From: CAVVYV01 sp963752585
Lineage (GTDB): Bacteria; Actinomycetota; Thermoleophilia; Solirubrobacterales; 70-9
Direction: 5' to 3'
Assembly (NCBI GenBank): GCA_963752585.1
Contig: CAVVYV010000004.1
Location: forward strand, 248,001-312,000
Length of the DNA: 64,000 nucleotides
Shown: one piece after another, positions 21,306 through 29,601 of the stretch
Layout: the number at the start of each line of letters is the position of its first letter
How positions within the stretch are numbered: the stretch's first letter is position 1
Position numbers and translations under genes: made by a program
The notes under the pieces: generated by a model
Databases searched by the model: none
What the model was told of the DNA's origin: nothing
Seen by the model: only the letters and a program-made list of their open reading frames with translations

Positions 21306-21311
21306 TAGGTT
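21306..21311 (+). promoter_or_regulatory. -10 element TAGGTT, leaderless thioesterase promoter
   Basis: TAGGTT ends 9 bases before ATG 21321. Confidence 0.45.
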
Positions 21312-21320
21312 CGCCGCCTG

Positions 21321-22436
21321 ATGAGTGACGGCGACGGGCAGCAGATCTGGGAGGAGCCCCCGCTCGGCGGCTATCCCGATCCGGCCACCTTCGGTCTCTC
21401 CGGGCTCGAGCGGATGCAGTCGGCCCGGGATGGTCGGATCCCGATTCCTCCGATCGCCTACCTGCTCGAGTTCCCGTTCCGGGAGCTCTCGAAGGGTGCC
21501 GCCAGCTTCGAGATACCCGCCTCGCCCTGGTTCGCCAACTCGGCGGGGTTGATCCCGGGGGGCATGCTCGCCGTCCTCGCCGATGCGCCCCTGGGCGCCT
21601 CGATTCACACCGAGCTGCCGCCCGGGGTGGCTTTCACGACTGCCGAAATCTCGCTCACCTTCCTCCGGCCGGTTCGCCCCGATCCCCAGGCGAAGATCAG
21701 CGGCTCCGGGCACGCGATCCACGTCGGCCGCACGAACGCGCTCTCAGAGGCGTTCATGATCAACGAGGCGAGCGAGGACCTGGTTGCCCACGGGACGTCT
21801 CGGTGCTCGATCTTCCCGCCGATCGACCCGATTCCGAAGCCCCCCGGGGAGATGCCAGTGCGCGACCAGCCCTTACCCGGCGATCACCCCTCCCATCCGC
21901 TGCGCCGGCCCCTCCGCGGGTCGCCGGCGCCCCAGGATCAGTTCGAGCGAATGAGTGGACTCGAGTTCATGCGCGCCCAGGTGGCCGGCGAGCTCGAGCC
22001 GCCGCCGATCCACTACCTGATCGGGATCCGGCCGACCGCGGCCGCCGAGGGCGAGGTCACCTTCGTCCTCCCCTGCAGCCCCTGGCTTTCGACCAGCTTC
22101 CGGAGCGTCCAGGGCGGGTTCACCGCGATGCTTGCGGAGTTTGCGCTTACAGGCGCGATCTTCACCACCGCCGAGCGGGGGGTTGCGATCGCCGCTCTCG
22201 ACCTGAAGGTGAACCTGCTTCGGCCGGTACTGCCGGACATGCGCGACCTCACCGCGGAGGGCGAGGTGATCCATCGCGGCCGGAAGATCGCGATCGCCTC
22301 CTGCCGGATCACCAACGCCGACGGCAAGCCGGTGGCGCTGGCGACCGGCTCGGCGATGTACCTGCCGGGCCGCCCGGCGAGCCTCGCCGGTGTCGAGCAG
22401 CTCGGCTCCTCCGAGGTGGACGAAGCCGGAGCGTAG
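21321..22436 (+). CDS. Tandem double-hotdog thioesterase-like protein
   Basis: A 371-residue protein made of two PaaI-type hotdog domains. Each half has a matching layout: PIAYLLEFPF/PIHYLIGIRP, ASPWFANSAGLIPGGMLAVLAD/CSPWLSTSFRSVQGGFTAMLAE, and AEISLTFLRPV/LDLKVNLLRPV. Hotdog proteins hydrolyse acyl-CoA thioesters, usually as dimers; a fused pair forms the dimer within one chain. The two halves differ at the likely active-site helix, so one may be catalytic and one structural. Frame-intact. Followed closely by the SHOCT gene. Confidence 0.8.
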   Translation: MSDGDGQQIWEEPPLGGYPDPATFGLSGLERMQSARDGRIPIPPIAYLLEFPFRELSKGAASFEIPASPWFANSAGLIPGGMLAVLADAPLGASIHTELPPGVAFTTAEISLTFLRPVRPDPQAKISGSGHAIHVGRTNALSEAFMINEASEDLVAHGTSRCSIFPPIDPIPKPPGEMPVRDQPLPGDHPSHPLRRPLRGSPAPQDQFERMSGLEFMRAQVAGELEPPPIHYLIGIRPTAAAEGEVTFVLPCSPWLSTSFRSVQGGFTAMLAEFALTGAIFTTAERGVAIAALDLKVNLLRPVLPDMRDLTAEGEVIHRGRKIAIASCRITNADGKPVALATGSAMYLPGRPASLAGVEQLGSSEVDEAGA

Positions 22437-22439
22437 GAT
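22434..22439 (+). promoter_or_regulatory. -10 element TAGGAT, leaderless SHOCT-gene promoter
   Basis: TAGGAT overlaps the upstream stop and ends 7 bases before an in-frame ATC at 22447, where homology-like sequence IGLFGFLRRSDE begins. Confidence 0.4.
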
Positions 22440-22446
22440 CCAGGGC

Positions 22447-22929
22447 ATCGGGCTCTTTGGTTTCCTCAGGCGCAGCGACGAGCGGGCGATCCCGGAGCCC
22501 GGCACTCCCGAGTTCGAGGCGGCCGTCCGAGGCACCGCGATCGCTGACTCGCAGAGCGTCTCGATGGGCGATTCCGGATGGACCTCGACCGCCACGGGGG
22601 AGGTAGAGCAGAGCAGCGAGACGATCGACCTCCGCGGCAGCGGCAAACGCGAGGAGGTCGAGGAGGTTCTCCGCGACCACGGGATCGACCCCGATCAGAA
22701 AGGGCAGACGATCGACGCCTCCAAGGTCCCGGGTCTGCGGAAGGCCCTCCTCTCGACATTGTTCGGCGGTGGGCTGCGGATCCCGAACGCCGGTGGGTTC
22801 GGCGGGGGGATCTCGGGGCCCGAGCAGGATCCGCTCGCGGTGATCGAGCAGCTGTCGAAGCAGCGCGATGCGGGCGAGATCACCGACGCCCAGTTCGAGG
22901 CGCACAAGAGGCGCCTCCTGGGCGACTGA
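22447..22929 (+). CDS. SHOCT-domain protein of unknown function
   Basis: About 160 residues. The C-terminus (IEQLSKQRDAGEITDAQFEAHKRRLLG) is a SHOCT short helical domain, often involved in oligomerisation. The middle has a region GKREEVEEVLRDHGIDPDQKGQTID that looks folded, followed by a Gly-rich linker. The only conventional in-frame start is GTG 22390, inside the upstream gene; ATC 22447 fits the leaderless -10 and the start of sensible sequence, so it is preferred with caution. The stop is one base from the convergent R2lox stop. Confidence 0.65.
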   Translation: MGLFGFLRRSDERAIPEPGTPEFEAAVRGTAIADSQSVSMGDSGWTSTATGEVEQSSETIDLRGSGKREEVEEVLRDHGIDPDQKGQTIDASKVPGLRKALLSTLFGGGLRIPNAGGFGGGISGPEQDPLAVIEQLSKQRDAGEITDAQFEAHKRRLLGD

Positions 22930-22930
22930 T

Positions 22931-24229
22931 TTAGCTCGGATCCGCCTCCAGCGGCGCCGGGCGCGGCGGGAAGATCTTCGGCAGCCGCGCGAGCTGGCGG
23001 AGCGAGCCGCGCGGGCGCAGGCGCCTTCGCAGCATCGCCCGCCGGGCGTCGTGCCCGCGGGTTGCGATGTCCACCCAATCGGCCCAGCTCGTGCGCAGGG
23101 TGACGTCGGGATCGGGGGCCGTGCCCCGCTCGGCGCGGGTGGAGCCGTTGTCGATGCTGACGTAATAGGGGTCCGCGTCAGCAAACCGCCACTGGATCGT
23201 CACCGGACGGTCGACGGCGTCGGTGTGCGCCGAGCGGGCGATCACCTCGAACAGGATCTGCTCGACTTCGGGATCGACCTTGGGCTCCCCGTTCGGCTCG
23301 CCGAGGACGCCGGCCTTGAGCAGCTTGATCTGGCGCTCGGCCCGCTTCCGGTGGGGCATCTCGGGGTCGAACGGATAGATCCCCGGCGGCATCTCGTGCA
23401 GGGGATAGCCGGTCGCCTTCCACTTCATCTCCACCGAGCGCATCCCGAACGCGTAGATGTCCTCGAGGGTGAAGCCATAGGCGGTCGTGTAGCGCTCGTC
23501 CCAGTTCGGCGGCACCATCACCGCCAGCGTGTACGGGAGGACCTCGCGCAGCATCTCGACCGCGGCCGCCTTGCACTCCTCCGACTCTTCGAAGAGCTCG
23601 GAGAGGACCTTGACCCCGAAGCCGATGTGGCGCTGCTCGTCGCGGGAGACCTTCTCCATCCCGAAGCTGAACCCCGGCAGCGTCTCCGCCTTGGCGAAGA
23701 AGTCCTCGATGAAGTGCTGGGCCGGCTGGGCCATCGAGGCCTCGATGATCATGTGGTAGAGGGTGATCGCCGCGGCGAAGTTGGGGAGGGATGGATCCCG
23801 GCGCAGCTCGTCGCACATCGTCTCGAGCCGGCCGAAGACGCCGCGGTAACCCCAGCCGAGCTCCGGATGGGTCGACTGCAGGGTCTCGGAGATGCTGTCG
23901 CCCGCCCCGATCACCTCCTTGAAGAAGCGGTGGAAGAAGACTGCGTGGCGAGCCTCGTCGACCTGCTGGGTGGCGAGGAAGTACTTCTGCTCCTCCTTCG
24001 GAGCGGCGTCGATGTAGGGGGAGAGGCCGTCGGTGACCGCGTCCTCGCCGTAGAGGAACATCGAGTAGAGCCAGAGGGCGGAGCGGCTCTGGATTTCGCT
24101 GAGCGCCTCCCAGCCCGCCTTGTCCTCGGAGAAGTCGATCTCGCTCGCCTTCCAGTTCCCCTCCTCCCAGCGCTGATAGAGGTCCTGGTAGCTGATCCGC
24201 CCGGCGAGGTTCTTCTCTGCGACCGACAT
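22931..24229 (-). CDS. R2lox-like ligand-binding oxidase fused to SCP2-like domain
   Basis: A 432-residue protein. Residues 1-300 are a ferritin-like R2 domain with metal ligands E62, E92, H95, E163, E198 and H201 (GEDAV, DEARH, IIEAS, DEQRH). V65 and Y158 sit at the positions that form the Val-Tyr crosslink in mycobacterial R2lox, so a Mn/Fe oxidase is likelier than a ribonucleotide reductase subunit. Residues about 330-415 resemble an SCP2 sterol-carrier domain, which could present a lipid substrate. ATG 24229 has AGAGGAC upstream. Divergent from a TetR with palindromes between. Confidence 0.85.
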   Translation of the reverse strand: MSVAEKNLAGRISYQDLYQRWEEGNWKASEIDFSEDKAGWEALSEIQSRSALWLYSMFLYGEDAVTDGLSPYIDAAPKEEQKYFLATQQVDEARHAVFFHRFFKEVIGAGDSISETLQSTHPELGWGYRGVFGRLETMCDELRRDPSLPNFAAAITLYHMIIEASMAQPAQHFIEDFFAKAETLPGFSFGMEKVSRDEQRHIGFGVKVLSELFEESEECKAAAVEMLREVLPYTLAVMVPPNWDERYTTAYGFTLEDIYAFGMRSVEMKWKATGYPLHEMPPGIYPFDPEMPHRKRAERQIKLLKAGVLGEPNGEPKVDPEVEQILFEVIARSAHTDAVDRPVTIQWRFADADPYYVSIDNGSTRAERGTAPDPDVTLRTSWADWVDIATRGHDARRAMLRRRLRPRGSLRQLARLPKIFPPRPAPLEADPS

Positions 24230-24278
24230 GGCTGTCCTCTCTTCCGCTTTGGAGCCGCCTCTGCTCTCTGTAAGATAA

Positions 24279-24298
24279 CTAACTGACCAGTCAGTTAG
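24279..24298. promoter_or_regulatory. Palindromic operator CTAACTGA-CCAG-TCAGTTAG
   Basis: Perfect 8-bp arms with a 4-base centre, midway between the divergent R2lox and TetR genes. Size and symmetry are typical of TetR operators. Confidence 0.7.
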
Positions 24299-24320
24299 AG
24301 TCGATCTGGGGAGATTTATC

Positions 24321-24336
24321 TGTGACACCGGTCACA
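24321..24336. promoter_or_regulatory. Second inverted repeat TGTGAC-ACCG-GTCACA over TetR start
   Basis: Perfect 6-bp arms, 4-base centre, overlapping the GTG start codon of the TetR. It differs from the upstream palindrome, so it may be a site for another regulator or coincidence. Confidence 0.4.
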
Positions 24337-24999
24337 CAACGAGCGAAGACGGGCGCCCCGCGCCGCCGGATGGCCGCCTCGGACCGCCGCCTGGCGATCC
24401 TCGAGGCCGCCCGCTCCGCCTTCGCCGAGGGCGGCTTTCACCAGACCTCCCTCGATGCGGTCGCCGAGCGAGCGGGCGTCTCGAAGGCCCTGATCTACGA
24501 GCACTTCGAGTCGAAGCGCGCCCTCTATCTGGCGATGCTCGAGCTGCATGTCGAGGAGCTGGTCGAGCGGGTGAGCGCAGCGGTGACCGCCGCGGAGGAG
24601 CCCGAGGAGCGGCTGCGCGCCGGGCTCGAGGCGTTCTTCGGCTTCGTCGAGGAGCGCCGCGGCGCCTGGCGGATCATGTTCCGGAATCCCGGTGACCCCG
24701 ACGTCGCGATCTACATGGAGCGACTCCGCGACGGGGTCGCCGCCGCGGTCGCCGCCCTGATGAGCGAGGAGGCGAAGCGCGCCTTCCCCGACGCGCCGGA
24801 GCGGGAGCGGATCATCGAGATGGTCGCTCAGCAGCTGGTCGGCGCGATGCAGTCGCTGGCCGACTGGTGGGATCTTCATCGCGAGATCCCGCGCGAGGAG
24901 GTGATCCGGGGGGCGATGGACTTCGTCTGGTCGGGGCAGGACAGGCTCAGCCGAGGGCTGCGCTGGCAGCCGGTGGCGTCGCCCGATTCCACTCGATAG
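24322..24999 (+). CDS. TetR family regulator divergent from R2lox-SCP2
   Basis: A 225-residue TetR-type regulator: HTH TSLDAVAERAGVSKALIYEHFESKRALYLAML, then a helical ligand domain (FVEERRGAWRIMFRNPGDPDVA). The N-terminus is extended and basic. GTG start at 24322. The arrangement, back-to-back with the oxidase and with a 20-bp palindrome between, suggests it represses both. Related regulators respond to acyl-CoA or fatty acids, consistent with a lipid-handling partner, but the ligand is not visible. Confidence 0.88.
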   Translation: MTPVTQRAKTGAPRRRMAASDRRLAILEAARSAFAEGGFHQTSLDAVAERAGVSKALIYEHFESKRALYLAMLELHVEELVERVSAAVTAAEEPEERLRAGLEAFFGFVEERRGAWRIMFRNPGDPDVAIYMERLRDGVAAAVAALMSEEAKRAFPDAPERERIIEMVAQQLVGAMQSLADWWDLHREIPREEVIRGAMDFVWSGQDRLSRGLRWQPVASPDSTR

Positions 25000-25002
25000 G
25001 GT
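24997..25002 (+). promoter_or_regulatory. -10 element TAGGGT, leaderless cupin promoter
   Basis: TAGGGT overlaps the TetR stop and ends 7 bases before ATG 25010. Confidence 0.5.
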
Positions 25003-25009
25003 CGGCCGG

Positions 25010-25540
25010 ATGCTGCCGGTCGGAGAGACCTACGTCAGCGAGCGCGGCACCGGGATCGAGATCACCGAGCGCGACGGACCCAGGATGTCGTTCGAGCGTC
25101 GTTACGCCCCGGACACCGGGAGGGCCGACCCGCACTACCACCTCGACTTCACCCAGACCTGGGATGCGCTCGAGGGTGAGGGGATGATCGAGGTCGACGG
25201 CGACCAGCGCCCGTTCGTCAAGGGAGACCGCGTCCCGCTCGAGCCCGGCACCCCGCATCGAGATCCTTGGAATCCGGGCGATGGCCATCTCGCGGTCCGC
25301 GGAAGCTTTGATCCGTGCACGGCGTTCATCGAGGGGTACGCCGCGGCCTGGGCGCACCACATGAGGGAGGGGACGGTGAACGGCCAGGACGAGATGCCGC
25401 TGATGCAGATCCTCCTGATCGCGAAGGAGACCGGCGGCAAGTCCTACCGGGCGGGAGTGCCGAGGGCGCTCCAGGAGATCAGCCTGCCCCTGGTCGCGGC
25501 GATCGCCCGGATCCGCGGCTTCCGAGCCGCATACGACTAG
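25010..25540 (+). CDS. Cupin-domain protein
   Basis: A 176-residue protein with a single cupin barrel: HYHLDFTQTW in motif 1 and the PGTPHRDPWNPGDGHL stretch in motif 2, giving three histidines and an acidic residue for a metal site. The C-terminal 70 residues are helical and unlike the barrel. Small-molecule or sugar-type function possible but unassigned. Its TAG stop interlocks with the convergent glyS stop on CTAG. Confidence 0.8.
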   Translation: MLPVGETYVSERGTGIEITERDGPRMSFERRYAPDTGRADPHYHLDFTQTWDALEGEGMIEVDGDQRPFVKGDRVPLEPGTPHRDPWNPGDGHLAVRGSFDPCTAFIEGYAAAWAHHMREGTVNGQDEMPLMQILLIAKETGGKSYRAGVPRALQEISLPLVAAIARIRGFRAAYD

Positions 25541-26895
25541 CTCTTCGGGCTCGTCCAGGGCTCGGCCAAGCGCCGCTCCAGCTCGGCGCCGAGCTCGGCG
25601 GCGGCGATCCGGGCCTGCTCGAGCGTGTCGCGGTCCCGGAGGGTGACCGTGCCGTCCTCCATCGTCTGGTGGTCGACGGTGACGCCCCACGGGGTGCCGA
25701 TCTCGTCCTGACGGCGGTAGCGCTTTCCGATTGAGCCGCCGGTGTCGTACTCGGCCGGCATCAGGGAGCGCAGCTCCTCGTAGATCTCCCGCGCTCTCTC
25801 GGGCTGGCCATCCTTGTTCACCAGCGGCAGGACCGCCACCTTCACCGGGGCGAGGCGCGGATGCAGCCGGAGCAGCACGCGCTCGCGGCCCTCGACCTCC
25901 TCCTCGTCGTAGGCGTCGACCATGAACGCGAGCAACGCCCGGTCGGCGCCGGCGGAGGGCTCGATCACGTAGGGGACGTAGCGGTCCCCCGTGGCCGAGT
26001 CGACGTACTCGAGTTTCTCGCCCGAGAACTCGGCGTGCCGCTTGAGGTCGAAGTCGGTGCGGTTGGCGATCCCCTCGAGCTCCGACCAGCCCATCGGGAA
26101 TCGGTACTCGACGTCCGAGGTCGCGGCCGAGTAGTGGGAGAGCTCGTCGGGGCCGTGCTCGCGCAGCTGCAGGTGATCGGCGCGGATCCCGAGGCCGGTG
26201 TACCAGCGCATCCGCTCCTCCATCCAGCGCTTGTGCCAATCAGGGGCCTCGTCCGGGGGGACGAAGAACTCGATCTCCATCTGCTCGAACTCGCGGGTTC
26301 GGAAGATGAAGTTGCCCGGGGTGATCTCGTTCCGGAACGCCTTGCCGATCTGGGCGATCCCGAACGGGGGTTTCTTCCGAGCAAACTGGAGGACGTTCTT
26401 GAAGTTGACGAAGATCCCCTGAGCGGTCTCGGGCCGCAGGTAGACCTTCATCCCCGTCTCCTCCGAGGGCCCCATCAGCGTCTCGAACATGAGGTTGAAC
26501 TGACGCGGCTCGGAGAGCTCCCCGCCGCATTCCGGGCAGCGGATCTCTCCCTCCGCGTCCTCCGCGCCGAGCTGCTGCTCGCGAAGATCGTCCTCGCGCC
26601 AGCGCTTCTTGCATTCGCCCAGACACTGCACCAGCGGGTCGGTGAAGCCCTCGAGGTGGCCGGAGGCCTCCCAGGTCCTCGGGTGCATCAGGATCGCGGC
26701 GTCGAGCGCGACCATGTCGTCGCGCTCCTGGAGCACCGCCCGCCACCATTCAGCCTTGACGTTGTTCTTCAGCAGGACCCCGTAGTGGCCGTAGTCGTAG
26801 GTCGACGCCAGGCCGCCGTAGATCTCGGAGGACTGGAAGATGAAGCCGCGCCGCTTGCAGAGGGCGACGACCTTCTCGAGGGTGACCTCCCGCAT
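25537..26895 (-). CDS. glyS: Glycyl-tRNA synthetase (homodimeric type)
   Basis: Class II synthetase of 452 residues charging tRNA-Gly. N-terminal FIFQSSEIYGGLASTYDYGHYG, a zinc-binding insert with cysteines in CLGECKKR and CPECGG, class II motif 2 around GKAFRNEITPGNFIFRTREFEQME, and motif 3 near PSAGADRALLAFM. The C-terminal anticodon domain begins at APVKVAVLPL. Complete and frame-intact. ATG 26895 lies 7 bases after TACGCT, so the mRNA is probably leaderless. Divergent from fmdB. Confidence 0.96.
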   Translation of the reverse strand: MREVTLEKVVALCKRRGFIFQSSEIYGGLASTYDYGHYGVLLKNNVKAEWWRAVLQERDDMVALDAAILMHPRTWEASGHLEGFTDPLVQCLGECKKRWREDDLREQQLGAEDAEGEIRCPECGGELSEPRQFNLMFETLMGPSEETGMKVYLRPETAQGIFVNFKNVLQFARKKPPFGIAQIGKAFRNEITPGNFIFRTREFEQMEIEFFVPPDEAPDWHKRWMEERMRWYTGLGIRADHLQLREHGPDELSHYSAATSDVEYRFPMGWSELEGIANRTDFDLKRHAEFSGEKLEYVDSATGDRYVPYVIEPSAGADRALLAFMVDAYDEEEVEGRERVLLRLHPRLAPVKVAVLPLVNKDGQPERAREIYEELRSLMPAEYDTGGSIGKRYRRQDEIGTPWGVTVDHQTMEDGTVTLRDRDTLEQARIAAAELGAELERRLAEPWTSPKS

Positions 26896-26902
26896 GCGGG
26901 GG

Positions 26903-26908
26903 AGCGTA
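26903..26908 (-). promoter_or_regulatory. -10 element TACGCT, leaderless glyS promoter
   Basis: Minus-strand TACGCT ends 7 bases before the glyS ATG. Confidence 0.5.
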
Positions 26909-26926
26909 GAGGCCCGCCAGGCGCTC

Positions 26927-26932
26927 TACCCT
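26927..26932 (+). promoter_or_regulatory. -10 element TACCCT upstream of fmdB-like gene
   Basis: TACCCT ends 10 bases before ATG 26943; back-to-back with the glyS -10. Confidence 0.4.
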
Positions 26933-26942
26933 CTTCAACCTG

Positions 26943-27269
26943 ATGCCCATCTACGAGTACCGCTGCGAGAACGGCCACGACTTCGAGGTGATCCAGAGCA
27001 TGTCGGATGACCCGGTGACGGCCTGCCCGGAGTGCGGGGCGCCGGTCGAGCGCGTCTTTCATCCGGTCGCCGTCCACTTCAAGGGCTCCGGCTTCTACTC
27101 GACCGACTATGCCGGCAAAGGCAAGGCGGAGGCCGGCGCGTCTGCGGACGGGGCCTCCAGTTCGGACGATTCGGGGAAGTCGAAGGGGTCCAAGGACTCA
27201 GGCGATGGCGGCAAGTCGAAGAGCGGCGGCGGCGAGAGCAAGGCGAAGACCGGATCAGGCTCGGACTAG
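26943..27269 (+). CDS. FmdB-family zinc-ribbon protein
   Basis: A 108-residue protein. The first 50 residues are an FmdB regulatory-protein-type zinc ribbon (MPIYEYRCENGHDFE, then CPECG and a final ERVFHPVAVHFKGSGFYSTDY). The rest is a low-complexity Ser/Lys/Gly/Asp tail, likely disordered. Despite the family name, a formamidase role is not implied; a nucleic-acid or protein adaptor role is possible. Its stop shares CTAG with the convergent LCP gene. Confidence 0.85.
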   Translation: MPIYEYRCENGHDFEVIQSMSDDPVTACPECGAPVERVFHPVAVHFKGSGFYSTDYAGKGKAEAGASADGASSSDDSGKSKGSKDSGDGGKSKSGGGESKAKTGSGSD

Positions 27270-28579
27270 GGCGAGCAGGCGGGCTCTCGCTTCGGCGCCC
27301 CGCCGGTAAGCTCCTCGACCGCCTCCTCGCACTCGCCCTGTGAGATCAGGAGGCTGCTGCCGGGGCCGGTCCCGGAGGGCTCGAGGACGTTGGTCTTCCC
27401 GCTGCCGCCGAAGATCGCGGCGATCGCCAGCTGCGGCAAGGTGAAGCCGCCCATGTCGCTGACGAACGCCCTCGGCGCGTCCCAGCCGATGAACGGGCCC
27501 TTGATGAAGTTGATCGGGAGCCGGGTGACGCTGGTAAGCCGGCCCTTGACCCCGTCGAGCACCGCCTGCTGGCGGGCGGCCCGGTCGACGTCGTCCTCGG
27601 ATGGGTCGCAGCGGTTTTGGCGGATCCTGGCGTAGGCGAGCGCCTTGTCCCCCTCGAGCGTGTGCTCGCCGGCGCTCAGCTTCAGCGAGACGCCGCCCTG
27701 CCTCTTCCCCCCGTCGACGTCGCCGCATACGACCGGCCCCTTGCCCTTCCCTGGGACGTCGATGGTGACCCCGCCGAGGGTGTTGATGAAGTCGGCGAAG
27801 CCGTCGAAGTCGACGATGATGATGTGGTTGATGTCGATGCCGAGGAAGTCCTCGACCGTGTTGATCGTCGAGGCGGCGTTGCCCTTCGGGCTGTTCGTGT
27901 TGCAGGCGAGCGAGGCGTTGATCTTCTGCGTGCCGCAGTCCGGAATCGCCGCGTAGGTATCGCGGGGGATCGACAGCTTCCGGAACGAGGTGAGGGAGGC
28001 GTGGAGGACGATGATCGAGTCGGCCCGAGGCGGCCCCTGGCCCTCGCTGCCGGCCGCGTTCTTCTGGGTGCTGCCGCGGCGATCGCCGCCGAGGATGAGG
28101 ACGTTCTGGCCGGCCAGCAGGTCGGGGCCGCCGGCGAGCGCCTCCTTGGCGCGGTCGTCCAGCTCTCCCTTCTGGATCTGAGCGGAGACCGCGAAGGCGA
28201 CGAAGCTGATCAGGATCCAGGCGCCGATCGCGACCAGGACCCAGCGCAGCCAGCGCCGGCCGCCGGCTCCGCCCAGCCGCGATAGCCGCTCGCGAAGCCC
28301 GCCTTCCGAGGCGCCCCGGAGGCCGCTCAGTCCCGGCTTCCGGAAGCGGTCGAGGAGGCTCGGCCGGGAGCGGTAGACGCGATAGGTGGGCTTCTCGCCC
28401 TTGTCCTCCTTGCCCGGTCGCTTCGGCGCCTCGCGCCGCTCGCCCGAGCTCTCGCCCTTGCCGTAGACGGTGTACTCCGGCTTCTCGGGGCGCTCGGCCT
28501 TCTCCGGGCGCTCCGGCTCCTCCGGGCGCTCGGGCTTCTCGGGCCGCTCCGGCGGCCGGTCCTCTCCCTGCGGAGACAT
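27266..28579 (-). CDS. LytR-CpsA-Psr (LCP) family glycopolymer transferase
   Basis: A 437-residue membrane enzyme expected to attach glycopolymers to peptidoglycan from lipid-linked precursors. A proline/glutamate/arginine-rich cytoplasmic region (PERPEKPERPEEPERPEKAE, residues about 11-40) precedes one transmembrane segment (about 108-130). The LCP domain shows ILGGDRRG, PPRADSIIVLHA, KLSIPRDTYA, the KINASLA region and ALAYARIRQN. Complete. A TATTGA hexamer ends 6 bases before the ATG and may be its -10. Confidence 0.92.
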   Translation of the reverse strand: MSPQGEDRPPERPEKPERPEEPERPEKAERPEKPEYTVYGKGESSGERREAPKRPGKEDKGEKPTYRVYRSRPSLLDRFRKPGLSGLRGASEGGLRERLSRLGGAGGRRWLRWVLVAIGAWILISFVAFAVSAQIQKGELDDRAKEALAGGPDLLAGQNVLILGGDRRGSTQKNAAGSEGQGPPRADSIIVLHASLTSFRKLSIPRDTYAAIPDCGTQKINASLACNTNSPKGNAASTINTVEDFLGIDINHIIIVDFDGFADFINTLGGVTIDVPGKGKGPVVCGDVDGGKRQGGVSLKLSAGEHTLEGDKALAYARIRQNRCDPSEDDVDRAARQQAVLDGVKGRLTSVTRLPINFIKGPFIGWDAPRAFVSDMGGFTLPQLAIAAIFGGSGKTNVLEPSGTGPGSSLLISQGECEEAVEELTGGAPKREPACSP

Positions 28580-28627
28580 GGGCTATCAATACTTGCGCAT
28601 GCCCCTGACGATCGACCGCCAGCCACT

Positions 28628-29593
28628 TTGACCCCCCGGGAGACGATCGGGGTCGACCTCGGCGGCACCAAGATGCTGATCGGGGTGGTCGACGAGGAGC
28701 AGGGCACCCACTACGAGAGCCGCGAGTCGTCGATGGGCTTCAGCGAGATGGAGATGGTCGACGAGCTGGCCAGGGAGCTGAAGGAGGCTCGTGAGGCGCG
28801 CCCCGAGGCGCTCGCCGCCGGCCTCGGGATCCCGGCGACGATCGACCGGGAGCGGGGGGTGGCGATCAACGCGGTCAACCTCGAGATCACCGACGTGCCG
28901 CTGCGGGACATCATGAACGAGCGCCTGGGCATCCCGGTGTTCATCGACAATGACGCGAACTGCGCGGCCCTCGCCGAGTTCCTCTACGGGGCGGGCAAGG
29001 GCGCCAGGGACCTGGTGATGCTCACCCTCGGCACGGGGATCGGCGGGGGCCTTGTGCTGGGCGGGGAGATCTACCGGGGATCGTCCGGAGCCGGCGCCGA
29101 GCTCGGCCACATGGTGATCGACGAGAACGGCCCCCCATGCCAGGGCAGCTGCCCCAACCACGGCTGCCTCGAGACCTTCGCCTCGGGCACCGCGCTCGCC
29201 CGGGAGGGGACGGCCGCCGCGGGCCGCGAGCCGGGCTCGGCGCTCGGCCAGGCGCTCGCCAAGGGCGAGGGGGTGAGCGGGAGGACCGTGACCGAGGCGG
29301 CGATCGCCGGCGACGCGGTCGCCCAGGAGGTGATGTCGGCCGCCGGGCGCCACCTCGGCGTCGGCCTCGCCAGCTTCGCCAACATCTTCGACCCCGACGT
29401 GATCCTGATCGGGGGAGGGGTCTCGGCCGCCGGGGACCTCCTGCTGGAGCCGGCCCGCGAGGAGCTTCGGTCGAGGGCGCTGCCGCCGATGAACAAGACC
29501 CCGGTGAGGCTGGCGGAGCTTGGCCCGGACGCCGGGATGATCGGGGCCGCGGCGATGGCGCTGATCGAGCTGGACGCGGACGCGGCGGGCTAG
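28628..29593 (+). CDS. ROK-family sugar kinase, probable glucokinase
   Basis: A 321-residue ROK kinase. It has the ATP motif IGVDLGGTKMLIGVVD, the catalytic Asp in FIDNDANCAALAE, the LGTGIGGGLVLGG loop, and the ROK zinc motif in GHMVIDENGPPCQGSCPNHGCLE. Sequence pattern is that of bacterial glucokinases feeding glycolysis, but other hexoses are possible. TTG start. Nine bases upstream of rsmI, so probably co-transcribed with it. Confidence 0.9.
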   Translation: MTPRETIGVDLGGTKMLIGVVDEEQGTHYESRESSMGFSEMEMVDELARELKEAREARPEALAAGLGIPATIDRERGVAINAVNLEITDVPLRDIMNERLGIPVFIDNDANCAALAEFLYGAGKGARDLVMLTLGTGIGGGLVLGGEIYRGSSGAGAELGHMVIDENGPPCQGSCPNHGCLETFASGTALAREGTAAAGREPGSALGQALAKGEGVSGRTVTEAAIAGDAVAQEVMSAAGRHLGVGLASFANIFDPDVILIGGGVSAAGDLLLEPAREELRSRALPPMNKTPVRLAELGPDAGMIGAAAMALIELDADAAG

Positions 29594-29601
29594 GAGGCGG
29601 G

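Noticed and set aside
22931..24229. Ribonucleotide reductase beta subunit
   Set aside because: The protein has the R2lox Val/Tyr crosslink pair and an SCP2-like C-terminus, lacks the R2 C-terminal tail, and has no alpha subunit gene nearby.
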